Made by a program: the position numbers and the translations under genes. From contig OZ251532.1 of assembly GCA_965243175.1 (NCBI GenBank), positions 4,030,001 through 4,094,000 of the forward strand: DNA of 64,000 nt, read 5' to 3'. Positions 44,238 through 53,410 of this stretch are shown here, in pieces. Numbering within the stretch: position 1 is the stretch's first letter; each line of letters opens with the position of its first letter. The stretch comes from VXYL01 sp965243175 (GTDB lineage Bacteria > Pseudomonadota > Gammaproteobacteria > Pseudomonadales > Azotimanducaceae). The notes beneath the pieces are model-generated. The model was given only the letters and a program-made list of their open reading frames with translations, was not told the DNA's origin and searched no databases.

Positions 44238-45770
44238 TCACGACAACGGCGGCATGCGCAGCCTGCGCCCCTCCTGCTCGGCGCTGTCGGACTCCAGAAA
44301 GGCGTTGCACTCCGTCAACGTCTCCGCCGTGGCCTCCACCGTGCGCCAGTCCACCGCCGCGGTCCAGCGTTGCGCATAGTCCAAGGTGCGGATCAGGGGC
44401 TCCGGGACTCCGTTGTGTGTCAGGGCCCGTTGCGCGGCCAAGTAGTTGCCGCGATAGACAGCCGGAACGACGATGCGCTCCTCCCCGCCGGCCGCAAGCT
44501 CCGCGTTCATCACGATGCGGGCGATGCGCCCGTTGCCATCTGCGAACGGATGTACCTCGGCGACTAGGAAATGCATGAAGACGGCCCGCTGAAAGGGCGT
44601 CTCCAAGCTGCGGCCAAGCTCGAAGCCGCGTTCCAACGTGCCGAACACGTCCTCCGGCTGCACGAAGAGCGTGGCGCCGGCCTGGTTGGGAACGCGCTTG
44701 AACTCGCCGGGCCGCAGTTCGGGGCGACCAGCCATGACGACTGCATGGCGCTGCCGCAACAGGTCGATGAACGCGCCAGCGTTGCTTGGCGTCGAGCGCA
44801 TCCGCGCATCGTTGGAGACGATTCGCCAGACGCCCACGACGTCGTGGGCGTCGGCGGGACGTTCGCTCGGGATGCGGCCTCGGAACACGATGTCAGCGGC
44901 TTCCGCCACCGCGAATTCTGTGCCTTCGATGAAGTTGGAGAAGTAGGCGTCGTAGAAGGCGAGCGTGGCGGCGGCTTCCGGGTCGCGCTTGGCGGCCGGC
45001 CTGTCCGTGGGCGGCATGTCGCGCAACGCCCGGTGCAGTGTCTGGAACAACGCCAGCCGTGCCGGATCGAAAGGCCGACCGGCGCGTCGCGCTTGCGCCA
45101 TCGGCGAGCTCAAAGGCTCCGCTTGCGTCGACCGTGTACCGAGAGCCGCTCCCACCAAGGCGTCGAGCCGGTCCGCTTCCGCCGTTCGGTCGATGGCCGG
45201 CGCCAGCGCTCGCGCCTCGTCGCGCAGCCGATTGGCGGCATCGATGCCGGCGCGTCGGATCAGGCCGTCCAAGCGCTCCTCCAGTTCCCGCCGGCCAAGG
45301 GTGCGCGGCAGCCGCCCCTCGCGCGGTCGCGACGGGCGCAGATTGTCGAGCCAGGCCCGCGTGGTGGAACTCAAGCGCAGCGCGTTCAAGAAGGGGCGGT
45401 CCGAATCCTGCGCGCCGACGCCGCGTCGTGGCCGCAGCGTGATGCCCGGCAGGATGTGCGTGCCGTCGGTTTGGGCGACGAGGCACACCGAGCCGTCCGC
45501 GGCTGGCGCGTTCTCGAAAGCCGTCCGGTCCGCAATCAAGGCGCCGGGAAAGTAGCCGGCGACGATGTCCCAGAGATTGCGCAGGACGATGGCCTCCGGC
45601 GCATCGACCAGATTGGAGGTGTAGAGCCGCGAACCCAGCTTGCGCAGGAGGCCGGCCTTGCACCGTCGCGAGACCTCCCGGCTGATGGCGGTGCTGGACA
45701 CGAACGCTTCCGGCATGGCGTCCACCAAGCGTGCGGCGCTGCGCGAACTTTCCGGCGTTAACCCTTGCAT
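44238..45770 (-). CDS. Fic-family protein with AbiEi-like N-terminal regulatory domain
   Basis: 510 residues from ATG 45770. The N-terminal about 170 residues (VSSTAISREVSRRCKAGLLRKLGSRLYTSNL, then LRNLWDIVAGYFPGALIADRTAF) resemble the winged-helix and following domain of AbiEi-type antitoxins. The Fic half has inhibitory SNFIEG and the core HPFADGNGRIAR, with all key residues. A self-contained DNA-binding/Fic fusion could regulate its own promoter and modify a target. It lies 66 bases upstream of the Fic pair on the same strand, making a three-Fic cluster. Target unknown. Confidence 0.88.
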   Translation of the reverse strand: MQGLTPESSRSAARLVDAMPEAFVSSTAISREVSRRCKAGLLRKLGSRLYTSNLVDAPEAIVLRNLWDIVAGYFPGALIADRTAFENAPAADGSVCLVAQTDGTHILPGITLRPRRGVGAQDSDRPFLNALRLSSTTRAWLDNLRPSRPREGRLPRTLGRRELEERLDGLIRRAGIDAANRLRDEARALAPAIDRTAEADRLDALVGAALGTRSTQAEPLSSPMAQARRAGRPFDPARLALFQTLHRALRDMPPTDRPAAKRDPEAAATLAFYDAYFSNFIEGTEFAVAEAADIVFRGRIPSERPADAHDVVGVWRIVSNDARMRSTPSNAGAFIDLLRQRHAVVMAGRPELRPGEFKRVPNQAGATLFVQPEDVFGTLERGFELGRSLETPFQRAVFMHFLVAEVHPFADGNGRIARIVMNAELAAGGEERIVVPAVYRGNYLAAQRALTHNGVPEPLIRTLDYAQRWTAAVDWRTVEATAETLTECNAFLESDSAEQEGRRLRMPPLS

Positions 45771-45818
45771 AGGAGAGAAATCCGACTTTAGCGGGCTGCT
45801 TCTGCGAATTATGCGCCT

Positions 45819-47264
45819 TTAGCGATGTGGTTGCTCGCCCGTCGATGCGCGTTCCTTGATCGGCACGTAGCTGGCCAACTCGCGACGCACGACCGGCGCC
45901 AGGACGTAGAGCCCAAGCAGGTTCGGAATGGCCACCATGAATATCAAGGCGTCCGAGAGTTCCACCAGGGTGCCCAGGTTCACCGCCGCGCCAACGACCA
46001 CGAAGGCGCAGAAGACGAGCTTGAAGCCGAGGTCCTTGGCGCGGCCTTCACCAGCGAGATAGGTGAACGCCTTCAAGCCGTAGTAGGCCCAAGCGATGAT
46101 GGTGGAGAAGGCGAACAGCGCCGCGGCGATTGCCAGCGGCAGCGGCGACCACGAGAGCGTGGAGGCGAAGGCGCGGGTGGTGAGTTCGATGCCCTGCACG
46201 TCGCCGCCCGCCATGCCGGGTTCGTAGACGGTGGTGACGATCACCAGCGCCGTCATGGTGCAGATCACCACGGTGTCGATGAACGGGCCGAGCGACGCCA
46301 CGAATCCTTCCGTGAGCGGGCGCGCGGTCTGCGCCGCGGCGTGGGCGATGGCGGCGCTGCCAAGCCCGGCTTCGTTCGAGAAGACGGCGCGCCCGAAGCC
46401 GACCACGAGAGCGCCGAGCATCCCGCCGGCGATGCCTTCGGGCAGGAACGCGCCGTGCCAGATCGCGGCCACTGCCGCCGGCAGTTCAGCGGCGTTGAGG
46501 ACGATCACGATCAGCGCCGAGACGACGTAGAGCAGCGCCATGCTCGGCACCAGCCGCACCGTCACCCGCGCGATGCCCTTGATGCCGCCGACGATCACCA
46601 GCGCCACCAACGCGGCGAAAACGCAGCCCAGCAGCCACGCGTTGTGTTCGAGCCATGGGTTTCCCACCAGGTCGACGAGAATCGCGCTCGCCTGGTTCGA
46701 CTGGTACATGTTGCCGATGCCGAGGCAGCCGACCACCATCGCCGCCGCGTAGAAGCCGCCCAGCGCCCGCCCAAGCCGCGGCCATTGGCGCTCGGCCAGG
46801 CCCCGCCGCAGGTAGTACATCGGGCCGCCGGAGTAGCTGCCGTCTTCGTTCTGCCGTCGATACACCACGCTCAGCGTACACTCGGCGAACTTCGTGGACA
46901 TGCCGAGGAAACCGGCGACGATCATCCAGAAGGTCGCGCCCGGGCCGCCCAGCGAAATGGCCAACGCCACGCCAGCGATGTTGCCGACGCCGACAGTGCC
47001 GGAAAGCGCCGTCGTGAGCGCTCGGAACTGGGAGATTTCGCCCGGATCCTGCGGGTCCCGATAGCGCCCGGAGACGATGCGCAGCGCTTCCGCGAAGCCG
47101 CGCACGTTGACGAAGCGCAGATAGATCGTGAAGAAGGCGCCGCCAGCGACCAGCCAGAGCACGATCAACGGCACGTCCGCGCCGAACAGCGGCACGCTGG
47201 CGAAGATCACCGCGCTCGCCACGTCCGCGAACGGGCGCACCGCGGCGTCTATCCACTCGTCCAT
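45819..47264 (-). CDS. Sodium:alanine/glycine symporter (AGCS family)
   Basis: 481 residues with about eleven membrane segments. The family signature is ALTTALSGTVGVGNIAGVALAISLGGPGATFWM. Further typical stretches are KFAECTLSVVYRRQNEDGSYSGGPMYYL, FGRAVFSNEAGLGSAAIAHAAA and FAFSTIIAWAYYGLKAF. It imports alanine or glycine with Na+ across the inner membrane. Length is normal. It is followed on the same strand by the Fic genes and preceded by the thiolase-like gene; no functional link is obvious. Confidence 0.94.
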   Translation of the reverse strand: MDEWIDAAVRPFADVASAVIFASVPLFGADVPLIVLWLVAGGAFFTIYLRFVNVRGFAEALRIVSGRYRDPQDPGEISQFRALTTALSGTVGVGNIAGVALAISLGGPGATFWMIVAGFLGMSTKFAECTLSVVYRRQNEDGSYSGGPMYYLRRGLAERQWPRLGRALGGFYAAAMVVGCLGIGNMYQSNQASAILVDLVGNPWLEHNAWLLGCVFAALVALVIVGGIKGIARVTVRLVPSMALLYVVSALIVIVLNAAELPAAVAAIWHGAFLPEGIAGGMLGALVVGFGRAVFSNEAGLGSAAIAHAAAQTARPLTEGFVASLGPFIDTVVICTMTALVIVTTVYEPGMAGGDVQGIELTTRAFASTLSWSPLPLAIAAALFAFSTIIAWAYYGLKAFTYLAGEGRAKDLGFKLVFCAFVVVGAAVNLGTLVELSDALIFMVAIPNLLGLYVLAPVVRRELASYVPIKERASTGEQPHR

Positions 47265-47311
47265 CTTGAGATCGGCGAACGGGCGGAAGTCTGGTCAACG
47301 GCAGCGCGAGC

Positions 47312-48886
47312 TCAAGCGGCGACGCGCAATTCGCCGCCACTTAGCCGCACCGGCCGGCCGCAGAACTCCTCGCGCACCATCGCCGCGGTCAAGTCGGCGT
47401 CTTCCGTGTTCGCCCACACCCGCTCGCCGCCGTGGGTGAGGCAGGAGACGTGGCCGATGGCCGGTTCGTCGTTCGCGTACATCACGGTGTAGGACTCGAT
47501 GGTCGCCTCGCCGTCGTGCTCCGGCAGGCACTCGCGGCTCGGCAGCGCGGCGATCTCCGCCTTCACGTCCGCGCACTCGAAATCGCGCTCCGGCGGCGCA
47601 CTGCCGTACACGCCGTGCGCGTGCTTGTAGAGGTTGCCGCCGTTGGCCGTCACCAGCGCGTGGCCGTCGGGGGTCTCGCGCAGCAACTCGACCGTGCGGG
47701 CGATGCTGTGCATGACGTAGTTGTTGAGCGGCCCGCCGCCGAAGGTGAGGCCGCCGGTCACCGTGAGCGGGCGCTCTTCGGGAAGGCCAAGCTCGGCAGC
47801 CGCCACCTGCACCGCCGAGGGGAAGCAGCTGTACAGATCCACGAAATCGAGGTCGCTTGCTTCCACCCCGGCCAGTTCCAGCGCCCGCCGCCCGGTGATG
47901 CGGATGCCTGGCGAGGTGTGGAAGTCGCGGCGCACGGACGCGGAGAAGTGGTCGTAGCCCTCGGCGCCGGAGAGCGGATAGACCCACTTCTCTTCGGCGA
48001 TGCCCAGCTGCCTCGCCTTGCGCAGCGAGCAGACGATGAGCGCGGCGGCCATGTCCACCGCGAGGTTGGCGTTCATGAACTTCGTGTAGGGAAAGCTGAT
48101 CTGCCGATTGCGCGGGCTGGCGGTGCGTATCTCCTCGGCGCTCATGTTGCGGCGCACCCAGGCGTTGGGGTTGTCCTGCGCCATGTCGTTGAAGCGCGAC
48201 CACAGTTCGGAGACGCGCTCGATGTGTTCGTTCAGCGTCTCGCCACGGGCGTGACGGATGGCGTTGTCGTACATCGGATAGACCTGGATGGCGCGGCTGA
48301 TGCCCTTCGCCCGCTCGAAGTCGTGATGCTCCGGCTGCTGCTCCGCGCCGAAGATCAGATCGGGTTTGCCGGGCGCTTCGCTCTGCGGCAAGTCTTGGCC
48401 GACGCGCCGCGCCTTGCCGCTGCTGTAGCCGTTCTCCGCGCCGGCGATGAGCACGAGGTCGAACTTGCCGGCGAGGATCTCCGCCGCGGTGTGGTTCATC
48501 AGCGCCTGGTTCTGATTGCCGCCGATAAGCGTGCCGACCGTTTGCGCGCTGGACGCGCCCAACTGCTCGGCGATGGCCGCGGCGGGGTTCTGGTAGTTCC
48601 ACATGCCGCGCACGACCCGCACCGACTGCGCGTGCTTGAGCATGCCGCCAACGCCAGTGTCCGCTTCCGCCCGGCGCACCGCCGCCAACATCATCTGCAA
48701 CGGCTCGACAGCGTGCTCCAACGATTCGATGCGGTTCAGGAACTGGCCGACGCCAACGACGACCGGGGTGTTCGGATTGGGATGCGGCGGTTTCGGCACG
48801 GGCGGCGGCTCTGGCGGCGACAAGCGCTTAGAATGCCAGCTTTGGCGCGGCTCGGCGAACGGGTGCGTCCGGCGAGGCTGAGTCAT
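47312..48886 (-). CDS. Thiolase-superfamily (acetyl-CoA acetyltransferase-like) protein lacking the usual Cys
   Basis: Up to 524 residues if started at ATG 48886 (MTQPRRTHPFAEPRQSW). The conserved part begins NTPVVVGVGQFLNR after a proline-rich lead. The thiolase fold is supported by VTANGGNLYKHAHGVYG (His of the C-terminal half) and VTGGLTFGGGPLNNYVMHSI. The place of the N-terminal nucleophilic Cys reads TLIGGNQNQALMN without Cys, as in a non-canonical SCP-x-like thiolase branch, so classical thiolysis is doubtful. The proposed ATG overlaps, base for base, the start of the divergent hydrolase; a start further in, such as TTG before SPPEPPPV, may be correct. Confidence 0.8.
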   Translation of the reverse strand: MTQPRRTHPFAEPRQSWHSKRLSPPEPPPVPKPPHPNPNTPVVVGVGQFLNRIESLEHAVEPLQMMLAAVRRAEADTGVGGMLKHAQSVRVVRGMWNYQNPAAAIAEQLGASSAQTVGTLIGGNQNQALMNHTAAEILAGKFDLVLIAGAENGYSSGKARRVGQDLPQSEAPGKPDLIFGAEQQPEHHDFERAKGISRAIQVYPMYDNAIRHARGETLNEHIERVSELWSRFNDMAQDNPNAWVRRNMSAEEIRTASPRNRQISFPYTKFMNANLAVDMAAALIVCSLRKARQLGIAEEKWVYPLSGAEGYDHFSASVRRDFHTSPGIRITGRRALELAGVEASDLDFVDLYSCFPSAVQVAAAELGLPEERPLTVTGGLTFGGGPLNNYVMHSIARTVELLRETPDGHALVTANGGNLYKHAHGVYGSAPPERDFECADVKAEIAALPSRECLPEHDGEATIESYTVMYANDEPAIGHVSCLTHGGERVWANTEDADLTAAMVREEFCGRPVRLSGGELRVAA

Positions 48887-50900
48887 GTCGCCATCGACTG
48901 TTTTGGCTGGCGTTGTGGGCCGACCAACGCGCCGCGCCCGCACGGATGCATCGGGCAGCGCCGGAAGGCTGTTGTGCGCCGCTCTGACGGCGCTGGTTTG
49001 CAGCGCGACCGCGGCGCCGGTGGTGGCGCGGCCTATTCCGGCCCAGGAACTCGTCGCGCCGGGCGACGTCGTGGCGGTGCCGCTTGCCCGGCACTTCCGG
49101 GGCGAAGGGCTCGCGTTCCTTGCGGACTCGAACCGCCCGGAGATCGCGACCGCCGCGGTGGCGGACGGTTCGCTCGTCCTTACCGCTAACGCGGCAGGCC
49201 AGGAAGGCGAAGCGCGCATCACCGTCGTGGCGGTCGATGCCAACGAGGAACGTGCCAGCCTGGCGTTCGCGGTTGCCGTCACCGCATCGCCCCGCGGCTT
49301 GGCCTCGTCCTGGCGCAAGGCGGTGCTGGAAGTCGCGCAGCTGGACGCGCCCATCGGGCCGGGCGCGGTCGCGCTTCTGGATGCGATGCCGAGTCCCGGG
49401 GTTGCCATCGCGCCGGGCGTACGCGAGCTGAACGTGGTTCACCTCGGTTCGCCGAACGCCATCTTCGACTATCCGCGCGAGTGCCAGCCGAACGCCGTGG
49501 CGCTGCGCCGCTCGCTGGTCGATCTCAGCCGCGACGGCTTGCAGGCGATAGACCACCACCTCCGCTGCGAACTCGAAGCAAACGCTGCGCAGGCCGTGAC
49601 GGTGGAAATCGAAGACGGCCCGGGCCAGTTCGAGGCGACCGTCGAGTTCACCACTACCGAAGCGTCCGCAAGCCCCGTGCTCCGCGTCCTCGCCACGCAC
49701 AACTTGGCGCGCGCCGAAGTGAACGGACTGTTCGGGCGCTACGTGGAGGATGCGCTGCTCGACTCGGTCGATTCGCGTCGGGCGAGGATCGCGGCGGAAG
49801 TGCTGGTCGACCAGATCGCCCGCCGCACATGGCGGGATCTGCGCAACCCGCGGGCGCGCTACGGGGTCGTCGCGCAACGCGTCTCCTACCTCTCCGAAGC
49901 GCCCAACGGCGAGTCTTCGGCCGCCCTTACCGGGCTCATCGCCATGCCGAACGTAGAGGGCGACTTCGAGCGGCGGGACCGCGTGGTGATCCTCAGCCAC
50001 GCCACCGGCTCGACGCCGAGCGCCTTCCGCTTCACGGACACTTGGTTCGTGCTGGCGAACATGATCGCCGGCCGCGGCTTTCTCGTCGTCGCGCCCGACA
50101 ACTGGGGCCGCGGCGAAGGCACGTCGGAGTTTCCCGAGACCTACTTGCTGGCCAACCGCACGGCGAACAACAGCCTCGATCTGGTGCGCACGGTGCTGAA
50201 CGATGCGGCGTACCGACGGTTCCACGACTACCGCGATGAAGGTACTCCGGCGGCGGCCACGGTCTTCGGCTACTCCCAAGGCGGGCACAGCGCCTTCGGG
50301 TTGTGGTTGGCCATGCAGACGCGGGGCGCCCCGGCGCATGTCCGCGACCTGCACATCGGCGGGGCGCCCTACGACCTCTACCGGACCCTGCGCGGCACTT
50401 TGCAGGCGCTGGCGGGCCGCTGCGACGGCAATCCCTGGTGCCGCCACGTGAACGAATCAGTGGTGCCCTACGCCACCGGACGCATCCTGCCGGGCCTGCT
50501 CGCCTACGTGGACACGGGACTGACGCCGGAGGACGTGATCGACGGCAACGCGCTGAACGCGGATTTCGTTTCCGGGATGCTCGGCACGGACGCCCGCTAC
50601 GACAACTTGAAGGCGGTGCTGCAGCTCAACTCCTTCGCCAACCTCGTGGGCCTGCAGAACGCGATCTCCTCGGACACGCGCATCCACCTCTACCATTCAA
50701 GGTACGACCGTCTCGTGCCCCAAGCGAACACGCTGCTGCTGGCGGACGCCCTCGCGCCGCACTTCGACGCCACCTTCTACGATGGCGAATGCGACTCCGA
50801 CGTCTACCAGGCGCTGTTCGAGCTCGTACCCACCATCGGCGCGCTGCACGCCATCTGCGGCATGGAAGTCGCCGACGAAGTGCTGCAAGAACTGCGCTGA
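48885..50900 (+). CDS. Large secreted alpha/beta hydrolase (lipase/esterase-like)
   Basis: 671 residues from ATG 48885. The signal-like segment RLLCAALTALVCSATAAPVVA lies about 25 residues in, so a later start (for example GTG in TVLAGVVGR) is possible. An N-terminal domain of about 250 residues has weak similarity to repeat-type exported domains. The catalytic domain then shows VVILSHATGSTPSAF, VVAPDNWGRGEG, the elbow VFGYSQGGHSAFGL (Ser) and HLYHSRYDRLVPQANTLLL (Asp), with a late His around TIGALHAICG. It is predicted as an exported esterase or lipase for polymer or lipid substrates. It is divergent from the thiolase-like gene with abutting start codons. Confidence 0.82.
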   Translation: MSPSTVLAGVVGRPTRRARTDASGSAGRLLCAALTALVCSATAAPVVARPIPAQELVAPGDVVAVPLARHFRGEGLAFLADSNRPEIATAAVADGSLVLTANAAGQEGEARITVVAVDANEERASLAFAVAVTASPRGLASSWRKAVLEVAQLDAPIGPGAVALLDAMPSPGVAIAPGVRELNVVHLGSPNAIFDYPRECQPNAVALRRSLVDLSRDGLQAIDHHLRCELEANAAQAVTVEIEDGPGQFEATVEFTTTEASASPVLRVLATHNLARAEVNGLFGRYVEDALLDSVDSRRARIAAEVLVDQIARRTWRDLRNPRARYGVVAQRVSYLSEAPNGESSAALTGLIAMPNVEGDFERRDRVVILSHATGSTPSAFRFTDTWFVLANMIAGRGFLVVAPDNWGRGEGTSEFPETYLLANRTANNSLDLVRTVLNDAAYRRFHDYRDEGTPAAATVFGYSQGGHSAFGLWLAMQTRGAPAHVRDLHIGGAPYDLYRTLRGTLQALAGRCDGNPWCRHVNESVVPYATGRILPGLLAYVDTGLTPEDVIDGNALNADFVSGMLGTDARYDNLKAVLQLNSFANLVGLQNAISSDTRIHLYHSRYDRLVPQANTLLLADALAPHFDATFYDGECDSDVYQALFELVPTIGALHAICGMEVADEVLQELR

Positions 50901-50952
50901 CGGGGGAACAACCTGTGGGCTAGTCCGACGAATATGTTAGTAACCACTTCGC

Positions 50953-50970
50953 TCGTACACCTTTGTACGA
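50953..50970. promoter_or_regulatory. Perfect palindrome upstream of the Uma2 gene
   Basis: TCGTACA-CCTT-TGTACGA, 7-bp arms, followed after 13 bases by TTGACC at 50983. It could be an operator for an unlinked regulator or a hairpin at the end of the hydrolase gene (stop 50900). No T run follows. Confidence 0.4.
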
Positions 50971-51039
50971 AAGGAAAAAGTCTTGACCCGCAACCGGAGA
51001 GCCAGCTACGATCCCTCCCGTCTGATCGAGGGCAGAGAG

Positions 51040-52140
51040 ATGAAAGCAAGGGAAGCGAAAGCCGCAACGCGCCACGGCGGCGCCGACGGCAACCCCGCGC
51101 CGAAGACGCGCCACGACGCTCTGGCGAACGGCGGCCCGCTGCCGCCCAAGCGCGCCGAGCCCGCCTCGCCGATGGTCTCCGAACTGGAGTTCATCGCCTG
51201 CGACCCGGTGCCAGCGAACTACCACCAGTACCGCACGATGCGCGCCGCCAAGCGCCGCTTCGAACTGTGGGACCGCGACGCCGGCACCGCCTGGGAAGTG
51301 CGCGACGGCCCCTCCGCGCTGCACAACCGGCCCATCTTCGCGCTCCTGGAAATGATGGTCCTCATCAGCACCGTGCGCGGCGTCCAGATCCCCTGCTACG
51401 GCGACCGCGGCCTGGCGCTGCTGGACGACGAAGGCAAGCGGGTGCGGGTGCTGCACCCGGACCAGTTGACGTACTTCGACCCGCCGATGATGTACGACGG
51501 CCACGGCGACATCCCGGTGCAGCAAGTCGGCTTCCCGGACATCGTGATGGAAGTGGACAACACCACGGACACGCGCAAGGGGAAGCTCGCGCTGTACGAG
51601 CACATGGGCGTGCCGGAACTGTGGATCGAAGTGCCGGACATCTGGCTCGAATCCCACGACGCGAAGCCGCCGCGCCGGCCGGCGGGCGTGGTGCCGGGGC
51701 TGACGATCTACCTGCTCGAAGGCGGCCGCTACCGGATACATCGGGCCAGCCGGGCGCTGCTGGGCTGGAAGTCGGACGACATCCACGCCGCGCTGAACGA
51801 TCTGCGCGGCCTGTCGCAGCGCCACAGCGAAGTCCTGGTGGACCTCGGCCGGCGCTTCGGGGCGCGCACCGGCACCGGCCCGGACGACCATCCGGTGATG
51901 CGCATCATGCGCCAGGAGAGCCGCGAAGAAGGGCAGTCCCAGGGTCTGTCCGAAGGGCGGGCGCAGGGCCAAGCGCAGATGGCACGGCAGATTCTCGAAC
52001 GCCGCGGCATCGCCGTGTCGCCGACGTTCCCGGCGGACATTCCCGACCTCGCCGACGTCCCCGCCGACGCTCTGCTGGACGCCGCGATGGACTGCGCCAG
52101 CGAGCAGGATTTCCGGGCACGGCTCCAGCGGCCGTCGTGA
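51040..52140 (+). CDS. Uma2-family PD-(D/E)XK nuclease-like protein
   Basis: 366 residues from ATG 51040 (MKAREAKAATRHGGA); an upstream TTG adds 19 residues. The Uma2 core is FPDIVMEVDNTTDTRKGKLALYEHMGVPELWIEVPD, with the acidic/Lys residues of the restriction-endonuclease fold (Asp, Glu-x-Asp, then Lys) and the GVPELW motif. The C-terminus has a Gln/Gly-rich coil (GQSQGLSEGRAQGQAQMARQ) like that of Rpn/Uma2 relatives. Uma2 proteins are abundant and uncharacterised in many proteobacteria and cyanobacteria; a DNA-cutting role is presumed. No partner gene is evident. Confidence 0.85.
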   Translation: MKAREAKAATRHGGADGNPAPKTRHDALANGGPLPPKRAEPASPMVSELEFIACDPVPANYHQYRTMRAAKRRFELWDRDAGTAWEVRDGPSALHNRPIFALLEMMVLISTVRGVQIPCYGDRGLALLDDEGKRVRVLHPDQLTYFDPPMMYDGHGDIPVQQVGFPDIVMEVDNTTDTRKGKLALYEHMGVPELWIEVPDIWLESHDAKPPRRPAGVVPGLTIYLLEGGRYRIHRASRALLGWKSDDIHAALNDLRGLSQRHSEVLVDLGRRFGARTGTGPDDHPVMRIMRQESREEGQSQGLSEGRAQGQAQMARQILERRGIAVSPTFPADIPDLADVPADALLDAAMDCASEQDFRARLQRPS

Positions 52141-52159
52141 AGCGACCGCGGACGTGGCG

Positions 52160-53044
52160 CTAATGCGTGTCCAGCGTGGCCAGGAGCGCCATCGCCGCGA
52201 GGCCGCCGATCACCAGCGCCAACTTCGCGACGCGGTCCGGATCCGCGGCCGGTAACGGTACGCCTTCGCTCCCCGTCGCACCCGGTCCGTCCGCTGGCAG
52301 CTGGCGCCAGCAGCAGCACACGAACCAGGCCTTGCGGGCGTCGCCGCTCGTCAGTTCCGCGTCGATGATGTGGAAGACGGCGACGTAGATGAACGTGCCC
52401 GCCGCGAGCGTGTTGAAGACGCCGCTGAGCGGCGCCGCCGCAGCCAGATTCCCGTGCAGCGCATCGGCGGCGAACATGCCGACCAGCACGCCGACCGGCG
52501 TCATGGCCGCGAAGGTCGCGAGCACGGCGCGCTGCTCCCGCAGCGTCAGCCCGGCGCCATGCGCGCTCACCATGAGCGCGAACCCGGCCGATCCCTTGTG
52601 GCAGAGAACCCCCAGCAGAATCACCAACGTCGCGTAAAGGTGCTCTTCCAAACCCAGCAAGACGCCGGCGATGACGGAATGCACCGAGAGGAGACCGAGC
52701 AGCACGAAGGCGTACGGGGAGCGCATGGCGCCGTCCTCCGGCCGCCGACGCTTGTTCACCGCCACCCGGTCGACCAGCAGCAGGCCGGTGAAGCCGAGCC
52801 CGACCATGAGCGCGCCTAAGGGATAGTCGATTGCGGCCAGCTGCTCGAAGCCTTCCGGCATCAGATGCATGAAGCCGACGCCGAGGAACAGCCCGCCGGC
52901 GAACGCGTTGCCGAGCGAGAAGAAGCGACCGCTGGACGGCTCGCGGGCGGCCAACAGGGGAATCAGGCCGCCGAGCAAGGCGATGCCGAAGGTGGCGAGG
53001 GCGGCCAGGAACTTCACAGTCGTCAACGACACGTTCACAACCAT
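52160..53044 (-). CDS. ZIP-family divalent metal transporter
   Basis: 294 residues from ATG 53044 (MVVNVSLTTVKFLAAL); the longer upstream frame is not conserved. About eight membrane segments. The metal pathway segment of transmembrane helix 4 is VHSVIAGVLLGLEE, and LGVLCHKGSAGFAL is helix 5 (His-Lys). A loop between early helices carries basic residues (NKRRRPEDG). FHIIDAEL near the end is also typical. It probably imports Zn2+, Fe2+ or Mn2+ across the inner membrane. The last part, CCCWRQLPADGPG, is an unusual Cys cluster in the loop before the final helix. Confidence 0.88.
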   Translation of the reverse strand: MVVNVSLTTVKFLAALATFGIALLGGLIPLLAAREPSSGRFFSLGNAFAGGLFLGVGFMHLMPEGFEQLAAIDYPLGALMVGLGFTGLLLVDRVAVNKRRRPEDGAMRSPYAFVLLGLLSVHSVIAGVLLGLEEHLYATLVILLGVLCHKGSAGFALMVSAHGAGLTLREQRAVLATFAAMTPVGVLVGMFAADALHGNLAAAAPLSGVFNTLAAGTFIYVAVFHIIDAELTSGDARKAWFVCCCWRQLPADGPGATGSEGVPLPAADPDRVAKLALVIGGLAAMALLATLDTH

Positions 53045-53148
53045 AGCACAACCGCCCGACGGCGGGCGCGGCTTGTCTCGCCGATGCGACGGGAGGACAA
53101 TTCGACGCTTCCCCAATCTCTCTTCCCAGCCTAAAGAGGACACCAGAC

Positions 53149-53382
53149 ATGAACGAATACGCCGGCGTTCACGGCGACTTCCAGTGGGAGGTCCACGGCA
53201 ACACGCTGCGGGTCTTCAGCCGGCAGCGGCGCATCGGCGCGCTGCGCACGTTCGAGAACGTGCCAGCGCAGAACTCCGAGCAGGCGCAGTGGTCGGCGCA
53301 GGCGCGGATCGACCTCAATCTGGATGCGCTGCGCCGCATCGAGGCGGAGAAGGCGGCCGGCCTCGCGAACGCCGTAGAATAG
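53149..53382 (+). CDS. Small unrecognised protein
   Basis: 77 residues, AGAGGA at proper spacing before ATG 53149. Sequence: MNEYAGVHGDFQWEVHGNTL, then VFSRQRRIGALRTF, ending in an Ala/Glu-rich tail. No family is recognised. The composition (acidic and basic, soluble, no signal peptide) suggests a cytoplasmic protein. It lies 28 bases before the crotonase gene and may be its first operon member. Confidence 0.55.
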   Translation: MNEYAGVHGDFQWEVHGNTLRVFSRQRRIGALRTFENVPAQNSEQAQWSAQARIDLNLDALRRIEAEKAAGLANAVE

Positions 53383-53410
53383 GCGCCGTCAGTTCAAGGG
53401 GAGGAAGCTC

